Source of the DNA: JAHECW01 sp964641415
GTDB lineage: Bacteria; Acidobacteriota; Thermoanaerobaculia; Thermoanaerobaculales; Sulfomarinibacteraceae
Reading direction: 5' to 3'
Assembly (NCBI GenBank): GCA_964641415.1
Contig: CAZXMW010000014.1
Coordinates: 1 to 64,000, forward strand
DNA: 64,000 nucleotides
Within the stretch, counting starts at the first letter, position 1, and every line of letters starts with the position of its first letter. The notes beneath the pieces are model-generated. The model ran no database searches. It saw nothing but the letters and a program-made list of their open reading frames with translations, and was not told the origin of the DNA. Below are positions 9,360 through 17,180 of the stretch, one piece after another. Made by a program: the position numbers and the translations under genes.

Positions 9360-10381
9360 GAACCTCCATCGGCCCGGCCCTCGGGCCGGGCGCCGCGGAT
9401 CAGCGCGCTCGGCTGTTCGGCCAGAGTCTCGGAAAACTGCTTCAAGTTGCGGGTGGTGACTTCGAGGTTGGCCAGGATCTGTGCCAACGCCGGCCGATGA
9501 CGGTCTACCAGGTCACTCGCGTTCCCGCCGATCGACTCGAAAGAGTCGAGCGTCACACGCAGCGACGCGGTGAGGTCCTCGACCTGACGCGTTGCATCCC
9601 GGCTCAGCTTCTCGAGGTTGGTCGTGGTGGCGAGGATCGGTGCGCGATTGTCCTCGACCACCGCGTTGAGGTTTTCGACCAGGGTCGTCGCCTCGCGCTC
9701 GAGCTCGATCAGGCGGTCGACGACCTGGCCGAAGCCCTCGCTGTTGTCCGCGATGGCGGCGTCGACCCGCCGCACCGTGGACGACCCCGATCTGAGCACC
9801 TTGTCGAAGGATGCCGCCATCATCGCCAGGTCCACCATCTCGTCGCCGGTCGACTCGGCTTGCGCCCGTGCGCGCTCGACGCCGAGCATGGTCGAGATCC
9901 CGTCGAGCACGACCTCCAGCCGGTCGACGACGCCCTCGAGATCCGGAATGCCGAACATCTCGCCACTGCCGGTCACCGAGGCGATGTGGTCGCCCGATGT
10001 GTGGAGAGGTCGCTCGGAGTTGCCGGTCGTAACCTCGAGATGCTTGGCGGTGGTCAGGCTGATCTGCTCGATGCTGGCGACGCTGCCCGTGTTCACCGGA
10101 ACCCGGGCGTCGACGTCGAACTCGACCCGAATCCGGGAGTAGTCCGCCGGGTCGGGGGCAATGCCCACGACCTTGCCGGCCTTGACGCCACCGTACCGAA
10201 CCTCAGCGCCCAGATTGAGACCCTCGATGGTCGTGAAATCGGCTGAGAAGCGGTTGACCTTGTCGGCGCCGCCGCCGCAGCCGCGCATGACGGAGACGAA
10301 ACCGATCAGCACCACGGCGCTGACCAGGACCAGGATGCCTGCCTTGATCTCGGTTGCGGTGAACTGTCCGGTCTGGCTCAT
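9356..10381 (-). CDS. mlaD: MCE-domain lipid transport protein (MlaD family)
   Basis: 341 residues. One N-terminal TM helix at about 10-30 anchors it in the inner membrane. The MCE domain follows at about 35-115 (GLNLGAEVRYGGVKAGKV) and then a long helical tail to about residue 320 with LTASLRVTLDSFESIGG. In the Mla system MlaD hexamers form the lipid channel above MlaE. It is about twice the length of E. coli MlaD (183 aa) because of the tail, as in many MCE proteins that build longer needles. It lies 12 bp after mlaF and overlaps the auxiliary lipoprotein gene. Confidence 0.9.
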   Translation of the reverse strand: MSQTGQFTATEIKAGILVLVSAVVLIGFVSVMRGCGGGADKVNRFSADFTTIEGLNLGAEVRYGGVKAGKVVGIAPDPADYSRIRVEFDVDARVPVNTGSVASIEQISLTTAKHLEVTTGNSERPLHTSGDHIASVTGSGEMFGIPDLEGVVDRLEVVLDGISTMLGVERARAQAESTGDEMVDLAMMAASFDKVLRSGSSTVRRVDAAIADNSEGFGQVVDRLIELEREATTLVENLNAVVEDNRAPILATTTNLEKLSRDATRQVEDLTASLRVTLDSFESIGGNASDLVDRHRPALAQILANLEVTTRNLKQFSETLAEQPSALIRGARPEGRADGGS

Positions 10382-10393
10382 GGTTCTCCCGAC

Positions 10394-11191
10394 TCAGTCG
10401 ATGGCTGTGAGCGATCGCGCGTACGCCGAGTCCATGGTATCGGGCTCGTCCGGTTGTCGGGCCAGGAACTGCCGAATGTAGGAATGTTCCGACCGCTCGA
10501 GCTCGTCGAGGGTTCCGATCTCCGCGACGCGGCCCTTGTGGAGCACACACACCGTGTCCGCGATGATCCGTACGCTCTCCATCTCGTGGGTCACGACCAC
10601 GCTGGTCAGGTTGAAGGTCGACTGCATGGTTCGGATCAGCTCGTCGATTCCGGCCGCGACGATCGGGTCGAGCCCGGCGGACGGCTCGTCGTAGAACAGA
10701 AGCTCCGGATCCATGGCCATGGCGCGGGCGATGCCGGCACGCTTGCGCATGCCGCCGCTGAGCTCGGAAGGAAGCAGGTCGGAGGCGCCGCCGAGACCGA
10801 CCAGCTCGAGCTTGATCCGGGTCATGATATCGATGGTCGACTCCTCGAGCCGGGTGTGCTCGCGCAGCGGGAGCGCCACGTTGTCGGCCAGGGTCAGCGA
10901 GCCGAGCAGCGCCGAGCTCTGGAAGCACATGCCCATGGATCGCCGGAGGTCCTCGCGCTCGCCCGCGGTCATGGCGGTGAAGTCCTCGCCCTGAATCAGG
11001 ATCCGGCCGGACCGCGGCCGCATCAGACCGACCAGACACCGCAACAGCGTCGTCTTGCCCGATCCGCTGCCGCCGAGAATCACGAAGACCTCACCCTCGG
11101 CAACCGAGAAGTTGATCCGGTCGAGCACCACGGTGTCGCCGTACGCCGCGACCAGATCCTCGACCACGATCACCTGATGCCCGCTGCTCAT
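10394..11191 (-). CDS. mlaF: MlaF-type ABC transporter ATPase
   Basis: 265 residues with all ABC ATPase motifs: Walker A GGSGSGKTT (about 40-48), signature LSGGM (144-148), Walker B with LLFYDEPSAGLDP (catalytic Glu169), and a switch His in VVVTHEME. The sequence around the signature (SGGMRKRAGIARA) is typical of the MlaF/Mkl subfamily. It powers the MlaE permease encoded one base upstream. Length is that of E. coli MlaF (269 aa). Confidence 0.93.
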   Translation of the reverse strand: MSSGHQVIVVEDLVAAYGDTVVLDRINFSVAEGEVFVILGGSGSGKTTLLRCLVGLMRPRSGRILIQGEDFTAMTAGEREDLRRSMGMCFQSSALLGSLTLADNVALPLREHTRLEESTIDIMTRIKLELVGLGGASDLLPSELSGGMRKRAGIARAMAMDPELLFYDEPSAGLDPIVAAGIDELIRTMQSTFNLTSVVVTHEMESVRIIADTVCVLHKGRVAEIGTLDELERSEHSYIRQFLARQPDEPDTMDSAYARSLTAID

Positions 11192-11192
11192 G

Positions 11193-11987
11193 TCACACGT
11201 AGTAGAACAGAACGGTGAAAATCAGGTCAACGATGATGATCAGGAAGATCGAGGTCACCACCGACTCGGTGGTCCGACGGCCGACGCCCGCTGCCCCGCC
11301 TTCGACCTGGAAGCCCCGGTGCGCCCCGGTCCAGCAGATGACGACCCCGAAGAACACGCTCTTGACCATTCCGGTGACCAGGTCCTTCTCGACGATCGCG
11401 CCGACCGTCTGATCGGCGTAGACCCGGGGCTCGACGCCGACGATCAGGACGCCGGAGGTCCAGCCGCCGATGATCATGATCAGCATGGCGAGCACGGTGA
11501 CCGCCGGAACCGCCGTGACCATGGCGAGGAACTTGGGCGCCACCAGATACTTGATGTGATTGACTCCCATCACCTCGAGGGCGTCGAGCTCCTCGTTGAC
11601 CTTCATGGTGCCGATCTCGGCGGTGATCGCCGAGCCGCAGCGGCCGGCGATGAGGATTGCGGTCATCAGCGGCGCGAGCTCGCGCAGCGCCGACACCGCG
11701 ACCAGGTCGGCGATGTAGCGGTTGGCGCCCCACTGCCCGAGAGTGTACGAGGACTGGAGGGCGATGATGACCCCGATCAGGAAGCAGATCATGCCGACGA
11801 TCGGGAGCGACCGGACGCCGTACTCGACGAAGGACTCGACGCACGCCCGCCAGCGAAATCCCTTGCCCCGCAGCGGCGCCGCCACCAGCCAGATCGCGGT
11901 GTCGACCATGAGCACCGCCACCCGGAGGGCGGCCGCCAGCTGCGCCAGGGCCCTTCGACCGAGCCACCCGGCGGCGCTCGCGATCAC
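11193..11987 (-). CDS. mlaE: MlaE-type lipid ABC permease
   Basis: 264 residues from a GTG overlapping the STAS stop codon (GTGA). The open frame extends further upstream, but the overlap and family length (260 aa in E. coli) decide this start. Hydrophobic segments lie at about 55-85, 95-125, 145-175, 185-210 and 230-262. The family signature is present: ELAPLMTAILIAGRCGSAI followed by EIGTMKVNEELDALEVMG. It is the inner-membrane core of the phospholipid transporter. Its direct coupling to a STAS gene matches the mlaE-mlaB pairing, although here the STAS gene precedes it. Confidence 0.93.
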   Translation of the reverse strand: MIASAAGWLGRRALAQLAAALRVAVLMVDTAIWLVAAPLRGKGFRWRACVESFVEYGVRSLPIVGMICFLIGVIIALQSSYTLGQWGANRYIADLVAVSALRELAPLMTAILIAGRCGSAITAEIGTMKVNEELDALEVMGVNHIKYLVAPKFLAMVTAVPAVTVLAMLIMIIGGWTSGVLIVGVEPRVYADQTVGAIVEKDLVTGMVKSVFFGVVICWTGAHRGFQVEGGAAGVGRRTTESVVTSIFLIIIVDLIFTVLFYYV

Positions 11988-12292
11988 GGGGCTCTGACCT
12001 CGAAAACGCTGTCCAGGCGGGCCAGCTCGAGGACCTTGCTGACCGCGGCCGAAGGTGCTTCGAGCGCGAACGACTTGTCGTGCTCCTTGGCGCAACGCAG
12101 CCCCTCGACCAGGGTGGCGACGCCGGAGGAATCCATGTACCCGACTCCCGAGAGGTTGACCACGACACCGGCGGTTGACTTCGGCACCGCCTTGAGCACC
12201 GCCTTGCGCAGCTCTGGCGAGCTGTACAGGTCAATGTCCCCCTCGACGGTGATCCGGGTCTCCGACGCCTGGTCGTCAGTCTCGATCTTCAC
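11984..12292 (-). CDS. STAS protein (anti-anti-sigma / MlaB-like)
   Basis: 102 residues from GTG at 12292, chosen because GCGAGGA lies 7 nt before it. The single STAS domain carries VEGDIDLYSSPELRKAV and the switch motif YMDSSGVATL (Asp54-Ser55-Ser56-Gly57), the site phosphorylated in SpoIIAA/RsbV proteins. Two roles are possible: an MlaB-like subunit of the transporter, or a classic anti-anti-sigma factor. Its place between an RsbW-like kinase (17-bp overlap) and MlaE (4-bp overlap) suggests it may do both, acting as a phospho-switch on the transporter. That link is inference. Confidence 0.88.
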   Translation of the reverse strand: MKIETDDQASETRITVEGDIDLYSSPELRKAVLKAVPKSTAGVVVNLSGVGYMDSSGVATLVEGLRCAKEHDKSFALEAPSAAVSKVLELARLDSVFEVRAP

Positions 12293-12737
12293 GGTTGTCC
12301 TCGCTGTCAGTCGTTCTGCGCAGCCGCATGGTGACACAGTTCCCGCGATCGGCGCCCGGACAGAATCGAACCTCGTCGAAAACCCGGTAGATCAGCTTGA
12401 CCCCGAGACCGCCCGGCTCGATGCTGTCCGGCGCCGGCGGCGACATCGGCCGGTACGCCGCCTGGTCGGCCGGACACGGCACACCCCGATCGCTGACCGA
12501 AATCTCCACCCATTCGTCGTCGGCCGACAGCCGGACGTGGATCGGCTCGTCGGTTCGGCCCCGGTAGGCGTGTCGCATGCAGTTGGCGCACGCCTCGTCG
12601 ACCGCGAGCACGACCTCGTCGCGTCGGTTCCCGCCGACCTTCAGAACCTCCATCCAACGCCCCACGACACCGCGTACCACCGCCAGCAAACGGGGATTCG
12701 AGGACACCTCGAGACAGAGCTCGTTGTCCTCCGTCAT
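12276..12737 (-). CDS. RsbW/SpoIIAB-like serine kinase (HATPase_c_2)
   Basis: 153 residues, starting at an ATG that overlaps the phosphatase stop (ATGA). GHKL ATPase motifs are present: the N-box region DEVVLAVDEACANCMRHAY, the D-box SVSDRGVPCP, and a G-box region PGGLGVKLIYRVFDEV. Such proteins phosphorylate a STAS partner on serine and, in the free form, hold a sigma factor or another target. No sigma factor is encoded nearby. Its natural partner is the STAS protein encoded by the overlapping next gene. Confidence 0.88.
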   Translation of the reverse strand: MTEDNELCLEVSSNPRLLAVVRGVVGRWMEVLKVGGNRRDEVVLAVDEACANCMRHAYRGRTDEPIHVRLSADDEWVEISVSDRGVPCPADQAAYRPMSPPAPDSIEPGGLGVKLIYRVFDEVRFCPGADRGNCVTMRLRRTTDSEDNREDRD

Positions 12738-14425
12738 GACCGGAGGTCCGGATCCGAACCGTGGTACGTGAGGGCGATCATGGTGCAGTCGTCGTGCGGC
12801 GCCGACGGGCTGCAGAAGCCGTCTACTTCGGCGAGAACGGCCTCGATCAGGGCCTTCGGGCCCCGCTGCACGACGCCGGGCGCCACGTGCTCGAGACCCT
12901 CGACGCCGTACTCGCGCCGGTCGTCGTTCGCCCCGCCGACGGTGTTCCCGTCCTGCGCCTCGACAATGCCGTCGGTGTAGAGCAGCAGGGTCTCGCCCGG
13001 CTCGAGAACGGTCGACTCGTCGCTCCAGGTCGCGCCCTCGAGAATGCCGAGCGGCGGGCCCGACGCCGGCAGAAGGCTCTCGGCGCCGGCTCTTGTGATT
13101 CGCAGCGCCGGGTGGTGTCCGGCGTTGGCGGCCATCACGTTGCGCGTCCGCAGGTTGACCACCACCAGCGCCGCGGTGCAGAAGGTGCCGCGCCGGGAGC
13201 GACCGACCATCCGCTCGTTGAGCCGACGAAGGACGTCGGCGGTGGATTCGGCGCCGGTGGCGCACAACCGGAACTCGGCAAGCAGCAGGGCCATGGTGAG
13301 CGCCGCCGGCACGCCCTTGCCGCTGACGTCGCCGATCAGCATTCCGACCAGGTCGTCGTCGAGGCGCGCGAAGTCGTAGAAGTCTCCGCCGACCACCCGC
13401 GCCGGCCGGGTCACGCCGTACACGTCGAAGCGTGAGTCGTCGACCGGCCAGTCGCGAACCAGGAAGCCTTCCTGGATGGTCCATGCCGACCGGATGTCCT
13501 GGTCCATTCTCTGCTTCTCGAGCAGGTCGGCGTGGATCCGGGCATTCTCCAGGGCGAGACCGGCGCTGTTGCCGGCAGCCGCAGCGAGCAGCATGTCGTC
13601 CTCGGTGTACTCGTGGTCGGCGAGATCGCTGTCGATGTAGAGCACCCCGAGCACCCGGTCCCGCGTCCGGATCGGCACGCACAGGATGGAGGTCAGCCTC
13701 AGCGATGCGATGCTCCGGGAGGTGTCGATTTCGTCATCGGCCCGAGCCGAGGTCAGCAGCACATTCTCGCCGTCGCGGACAACCCGGTTGGCGACGCTCT
13801 CGCTGAGCTCGAAGTCGCCGATCGGCGCGACGCGCGACACACCGTCGCGCATGGTGTGGACGCCGCCACACACCGGGCACGGCTCGAGCCGGTGATCGGA
13901 ACCGGCAAACAGAACCGCTCCGCGCTGGGCCCCGACCGCCGCCATGGTCGTCGTCAGGATGGTGTCCACCAGCTGGCACTGGTCGAAGGTAGATGACATC
14001 GCGTTCATCAGAGTGTAGGCCGCCTCCAGCAGCTCCTTCGACCGAGACGGTGGCGGCGCCTCGGCCCGCCCTGAGGCGTCGATCACGGTCTGCAGAAAAA
14101 CCGTCGGCTCGGCCGTGGCCGGCTCGTCGACCGCGTCGAGCTCGAAGCGGAGCACGGTGTTGCCGATCCGGATCTCGTCGCCGTCCGCAAGCTCGCACTT
14201 CGAAACCGGCTCGCCGTTGATCCGGGTCCCGTTGCGGCTCGCCAGGTCCCGGCAGACATAGGTGCCGTCCTGCGCCCGAACCTCGAGGTGACGACGCGAC
14301 GCGGCCAGGTCCCTGACCACGAGCTGGCAGCCCGAGTCGCGTCCGACGAGCGCCCGCGTCCCGACCGGCACCCGCTGCACGTCGTCACCACTCCCGGTGA
14401 CGAGAAACCCGCGTCGATGCTCCAC
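12734..14425 (-). CDS. FHA-GAF-SpoIIE (PP2C) phosphatase
   Basis: 563 residues from GTG at 14425, preceded by AAGGAGG. The frame is open to an ATG at 14533, but that start lacks a ribosome site and would bury an operator-like palindrome. Domains in order: FHA (about 10-95; GRDSG, SRRH, SRNGT), GAF (about 145-305, with a CPVC pair), and an RsbU/SpoIIE phosphatase (about 325-555) with metal-ligand motifs GGDFYDF, IGDVSGKGVPAA, LLYTDGIVEA and HDDCTMIAL. It should dephosphorylate the STAS partner in response to a phosphopeptide and a GAF-sensed signal. It is the first gene of the operon. Confidence 0.92.
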   Translation of the reverse strand: MEHRRGFLVTGSGDDVQRVPVGTRALVGRDSGCQLVVRDLAASRRHLEVRAQDGTYVCRDLASRNGTRINGEPVSKCELADGDEIRIGNTVLRFELDAVDEPATAEPTVFLQTVIDASGRAEAPPPSRSKELLEAAYTLMNAMSSTFDQCQLVDTILTTTMAAVGAQRGAVLFAGSDHRLEPCPVCGGVHTMRDGVSRVAPIGDFELSESVANRVVRDGENVLLTSARADDEIDTSRSIASLRLTSILCVPIRTRDRVLGVLYIDSDLADHEYTEDDMLLAAAAGNSAGLALENARIHADLLEKQRMDQDIRSAWTIQEGFLVRDWPVDDSRFDVYGVTRPARVVGGDFYDFARLDDDLVGMLIGDVSGKGVPAALTMALLLAEFRLCATGAESTADVLRRLNERMVGRSRRGTFCTAALVVVNLRTRNVMAANAGHHPALRITRAGAESLLPASGPPLGILEGATWSDESTVLEPGETLLLYTDGIVEAQDGNTVGGANDDRREYGVEGLEHVAPGVVQRGPKALIEAVLAEVDGFCSPSAPHDDCTMIALTYHGSDPDLRS

Positions 14426-14442
14426 TGCCGGCGGCCTCCTTA

Positions 14443-14618
14443 GTTCCCGTCCGGAAACGGCGCTTTTTGGCAATCTCGGCGTCAGATGACGAATTTCCTT
14501 GTGCGGCGTACAGAAGTACGCCTCCGCGTACATTCTGATCTTCCTTGACCTTGCACAAAAACCCCTCGTTTCCGAATCGAGAACTGCTCAGTCCCCATCG
14601 GAGTTTCCGAATGGGAAC
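14443..14618. promoter_or_regulatory. three palindromic operator-like sites GTTYCC-N4/5-RRGAAC
   Basis: Three copies of one inverted repeat lie upstream of the phosphatase-Mla operon. Site 1 (14443-14458) is GTTCCCGTCCGGAAAC. Site 2 (14568-14584) is GTTTCCGAATCGAGAAC. Site 3 (14603-14618) is GTTTCCGAATGGGAAC. Sites 2 and 3 share GTTTCCGAAT and are 34-35 bp apart. Site 1 lies just before the ribosome site. The arrangement looks like operators of a dimeric regulator; the regulator is not known. Confidence 0.55.
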
Positions 14619-14778
14619 TCCTTGAGCTCGACGCTACCTTGCCCGGCGTCGGTGCGCAAGCGGCGCCGCAGCCACTTTGCGGCAGTCTCCGCCCGCCCGC
14701 GCGTCCGTGGTCGATGGGATAAGATGATTGTCGGCCCCGGACGAATCGAGACCAAATGGCGCCGACTTTTGGAGAGTG

Positions 14779-15153
14779 ATGATGACCGTCTCGCATCGGA
14801 TGATCACCGGCCTGGCGCTCGTCGCCGCGCTTGTCGGGTGCGACTCCATGGAGCTCACCATCGCGGTCGAGCCCGGGCCCGAGGGCGAGCTGAGCGTCGC
14901 GAACGCCGGCTTGAAAGCGTGGAGCGGCGCCCGACTGCTGGTCGAGTCGGTCGAGCCCGACACCAGCACTTCGGTGTGCGCCGACCGGGCCGTGGCCACG
15001 TGGCGCCCGGGGGAGGCGGTCCGGGTTCCCGCCTGCGGCGACGCGATCCGGCTCACCCTGACCACGGGTGGCGAAACCGCCCGCTTCTCCTGGGTCAACG
15101 GACAGCTGTTTCGCCGCATCGGCCGGAAAGAAGTACCGGTCAAGTCATCGTGA
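14779..15153 (+). CDS. small lipoprotein, unknown function
   Basis: 124 residues from a tandem ATG pair (14779/14782) with GGAGAG just upstream; the second ATG has the better spacing. A lipobox, ALVGC (Cys21), marks it as a lipoprotein. The mature domain is about 100 residues, predicted beta-rich (LTIAVEPGPEGELSVANAG), with two further Cys (VCADR, PACGD) that may pair. No family recognised. It is divergent from the phosphatase-Mla operon and may share its control region. Confidence 0.65.
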   Translation: MMTVSHRMITGLALVAALVGCDSMELTIAVEPGPEGELSVANAGLKAWSGARLLVESVEPDTSTSVCADRAVATWRPGEAVRVPACGDAIRLTLTTGGETARFSWVNGQLFRRIGRKEVPVKSS

Positions 15154-15230
15154 ATTGTCAATCTTGAAACATGGCTTTTGACTTGTAGATCTCAACGCGA
15201 GAGTGAAAACGGAATCGACTGGGGGATCAG

Positions 15231-15617
15231 ATGAGAGCGAAGCTGAGTGTTTTCATGGTCGTGGCGGTGGTGGTGGTGGTGGCGGCGGCGGTCGGGTGTG
15301 GCGGGCCGCACATCCTCACCGAGAAGCGGATGGTCGAGTGGGGGCCCATGATCAACCTGTACATGGGCACCAACATGGAGGGCGGAAACTCGTTCCCCGA
15401 GACCCTCGAGGAGATGCCGCCCCACCTGACCGAGGACCTCAAGAAGACCGACGGATGGGGCAACCCGCTGCTCTACCGTCTGCTCCGGATCGACAAGTAC
15501 AACCTGATCTCGGCCGGTCCCGACGGCGAGTTCGGCAACTCCGACGACATCGTGCTCGAAAACGGCGCGTTCTACGAGGCCGACACGATCTACGCCGAGA
15601 GCCCGCTCAAGAAGTAG
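15231..15617 (+). CDS. lipoprotein with GspG-like C-terminal motif
   Basis: 128 residues. The N-terminus is a lipoprotein signal with a run of Val/Ala ending in VGC (Cys23). The C-terminal half, DGWGNPLLYR followed by NLISAGPDGEFGNSDDI, matches the calcium-binding end of type II secretion major pseudopilins (GspG). The pilin N-terminal helix and prepilin cleavage site are absent, so this is the pseudopilin-type head on a lipid anchor. No other secretion genes are close. It overlaps the end of the convergent rhomboid gene by 11 bp. Confidence 0.72.
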   Translation: MRAKLSVFMVVAVVVVVAAAVGCGGPHILTEKRMVEWGPMINLYMGTNMEGGNSFPETLEEMPPHLTEDLKKTDGWGNPLLYRLLRIDKYNLISAGPDGEFGNSDDIVLENGAFYEADTIYAESPLKK

Positions 15618-17034
15618 GCGGCTCGGTGAGCTCGGCGGCGAGACCGGGCGGAAGATCGGTGCGGTCGAGGACCAGAGCGGCAAACGGCATCGCCAGCGAC
15701 AGCCGACGCGCGAGCTTCGCCAGTCGCACCAGGAGACCCTCGGGTGTCGCCCCGTCGACCCTGCCCGCGAGCCACACGAGCGTCGTCTCGACGTCGCCCT
15801 CGAGACCCTCGCCCATCAGCAGCTCGGCGACGCGGGTCGCGGTCCTCAGGTCGATCTCGGCCTCGGGGCAGGTCCGGATCAGCTCGGCCCAGATCTGGGC
15901 CGGCAGCCCGACATCGCCGGCTCGGACCGCCGACGCCACGGCGTGCTCCAGCCGGGGCAATGCGCGCGACGGCTCGTTGGCCGCCAGCGCGGTGTTCCAG
16001 AGGGCCGCGGCGGCATCGGCGTTGCCCGGGTCGGCGTCGAGCACTGTCTCGAGCCGGGCCATGGCCCCGGCCGTTTGACCCTGCTGCGAGAGCCGCAGCG
16101 CCTGTTCGACGGCGCCGGCGTCGTGGACCGTCTCACTGCGCTCGATGACCGGGTCGACGAAACGCTCTTCAAAGCCCGATGCCGCGACGACGAAGGCGGC
16201 AGCGACCCCGAACACGAAGCCGCCGACGTGGGCGAGAAAGCCGACGTCCCCGAGATCGGCGACGCTGAAGTAGGCCCACAGACCCATGGCGAAGGCAAGC
16301 TCGCCGAGCGCCCACAGACCGAGCATGAGCCACGCCGGCGCCCGGAAGGTGCCCTGGTAGATGCGGATCATCCAGACAAAGTAGAAGAAGGTGATCCGGC
16401 TGTCCCAGTAGCGCACGGCAAAGGCGCCCATGACGCCGGCGATGGCGCCTGACGCGCCGACCAGGGGCTCCGCCAGGTCCGGGTAGCGAGCGGTGAAGAC
16501 CAGCGCCGCGACGACCCCCGAAACGACATAGAAGGCAGCGAACAGCGGACGCCCCCAGACGTCCTCCATGGCCGGGCCGACCAGGTACAGGATGAAGAGA
16601 TTGCCGAGCAGGTGAAGGATGCCGGCGTGGATGAAGGTGTGGGTGACGAGAGTCGGCGAGTCGATGTCGGCCGGCACGACGCCCCAGCGCCAGAACGGAA
16701 GACGGTCCCGGGTATCGAAGTAGGCGGTCACCAACCGGTCGAGCTCGGCCTGCTCGTCTTGGAGCCGCTTCGGATCGTCGGGCGGCGGCGGATCGTCGCC
16801 CCTGGTCTGGCGCAGCGAGTAGTAGACATACCCCTTGAGCTGCGGATCGAGCTCGAGATAGGGATGTTCGAGAAAGTACTCCACCGCCCGGATCTCGGCC
16901 TCGACCATCGCGCGCTGGCTGCCCGGCGCCACCACGGTGTAGAGGTACGCGGCGAGACACAGGACGATGATGGTGATCGTCACCCACGGCATTCGACGGA
17001 CGGTGGTCTGGTCCGAACCGATCGGCAGCAGCAC
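15607..17034 (-). CDS. rhomboid intramembrane protease with TPR-like tail
   Basis: 475 residues. TM1 (about 16-36) is followed by a soluble loop of roughly 90 residues and then the rhomboid core. The catalytic Ser195 is in GASGAIAGVMG and the His269 in AHVGGFVFG, so the dyad is intact. HAGILHLLGN supplies the usual conserved His/Asn stretch. From about residue 300 a soluble helical region has TPR-like repeats (ARLETVLDADPGNADAAAAL). Rhomboids cut single-pass membrane proteins; the C-terminal repeats may select partners. No substrate is obvious. Confidence 0.85.
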   Translation of the reverse strand: MLLPIGSDQTTVRRMPWVTITIIVLCLAAYLYTVVAPGSQRAMVEAEIRAVEYFLEHPYLELDPQLKGYVYYSLRQTRGDDPPPPDDPKRLQDEQAELDRLVTAYFDTRDRLPFWRWGVVPADIDSPTLVTHTFIHAGILHLLGNLFILYLVGPAMEDVWGRPLFAAFYVVSGVVAALVFTARYPDLAEPLVGASGAIAGVMGAFAVRYWDSRITFFYFVWMIRIYQGTFRAPAWLMLGLWALGELAFAMGLWAYFSVADLGDVGFLAHVGGFVFGVAAAFVVAASGFEERFVDPVIERSETVHDAGAVEQALRLSQQGQTAGAMARLETVLDADPGNADAAAALWNTALAANEPSRALPRLEHAVASAVRAGDVGLPAQIWAELIRTCPEAEIDLRTATRVAELLMGEGLEGDVETTLVWLAGRVDGATPEGLLVRLAKLARRLSLAMPFAALVLDRTDLPPGLAAELTEPPTS

Positions 17035-17180
17035 GGCTCAGCGATCCCCGGCGCCGACGGCGCCGCCGGACCGCGGCCGGTCGGCCGGACCAGTTCTGAC
17101 AGCGGCCTCGTCCCTCACCGGTGTCCTCCCTCGGGCGGGTTCGTCTCGACCATCGTAGCCGATGCCGGCGGCGGTGGCCG

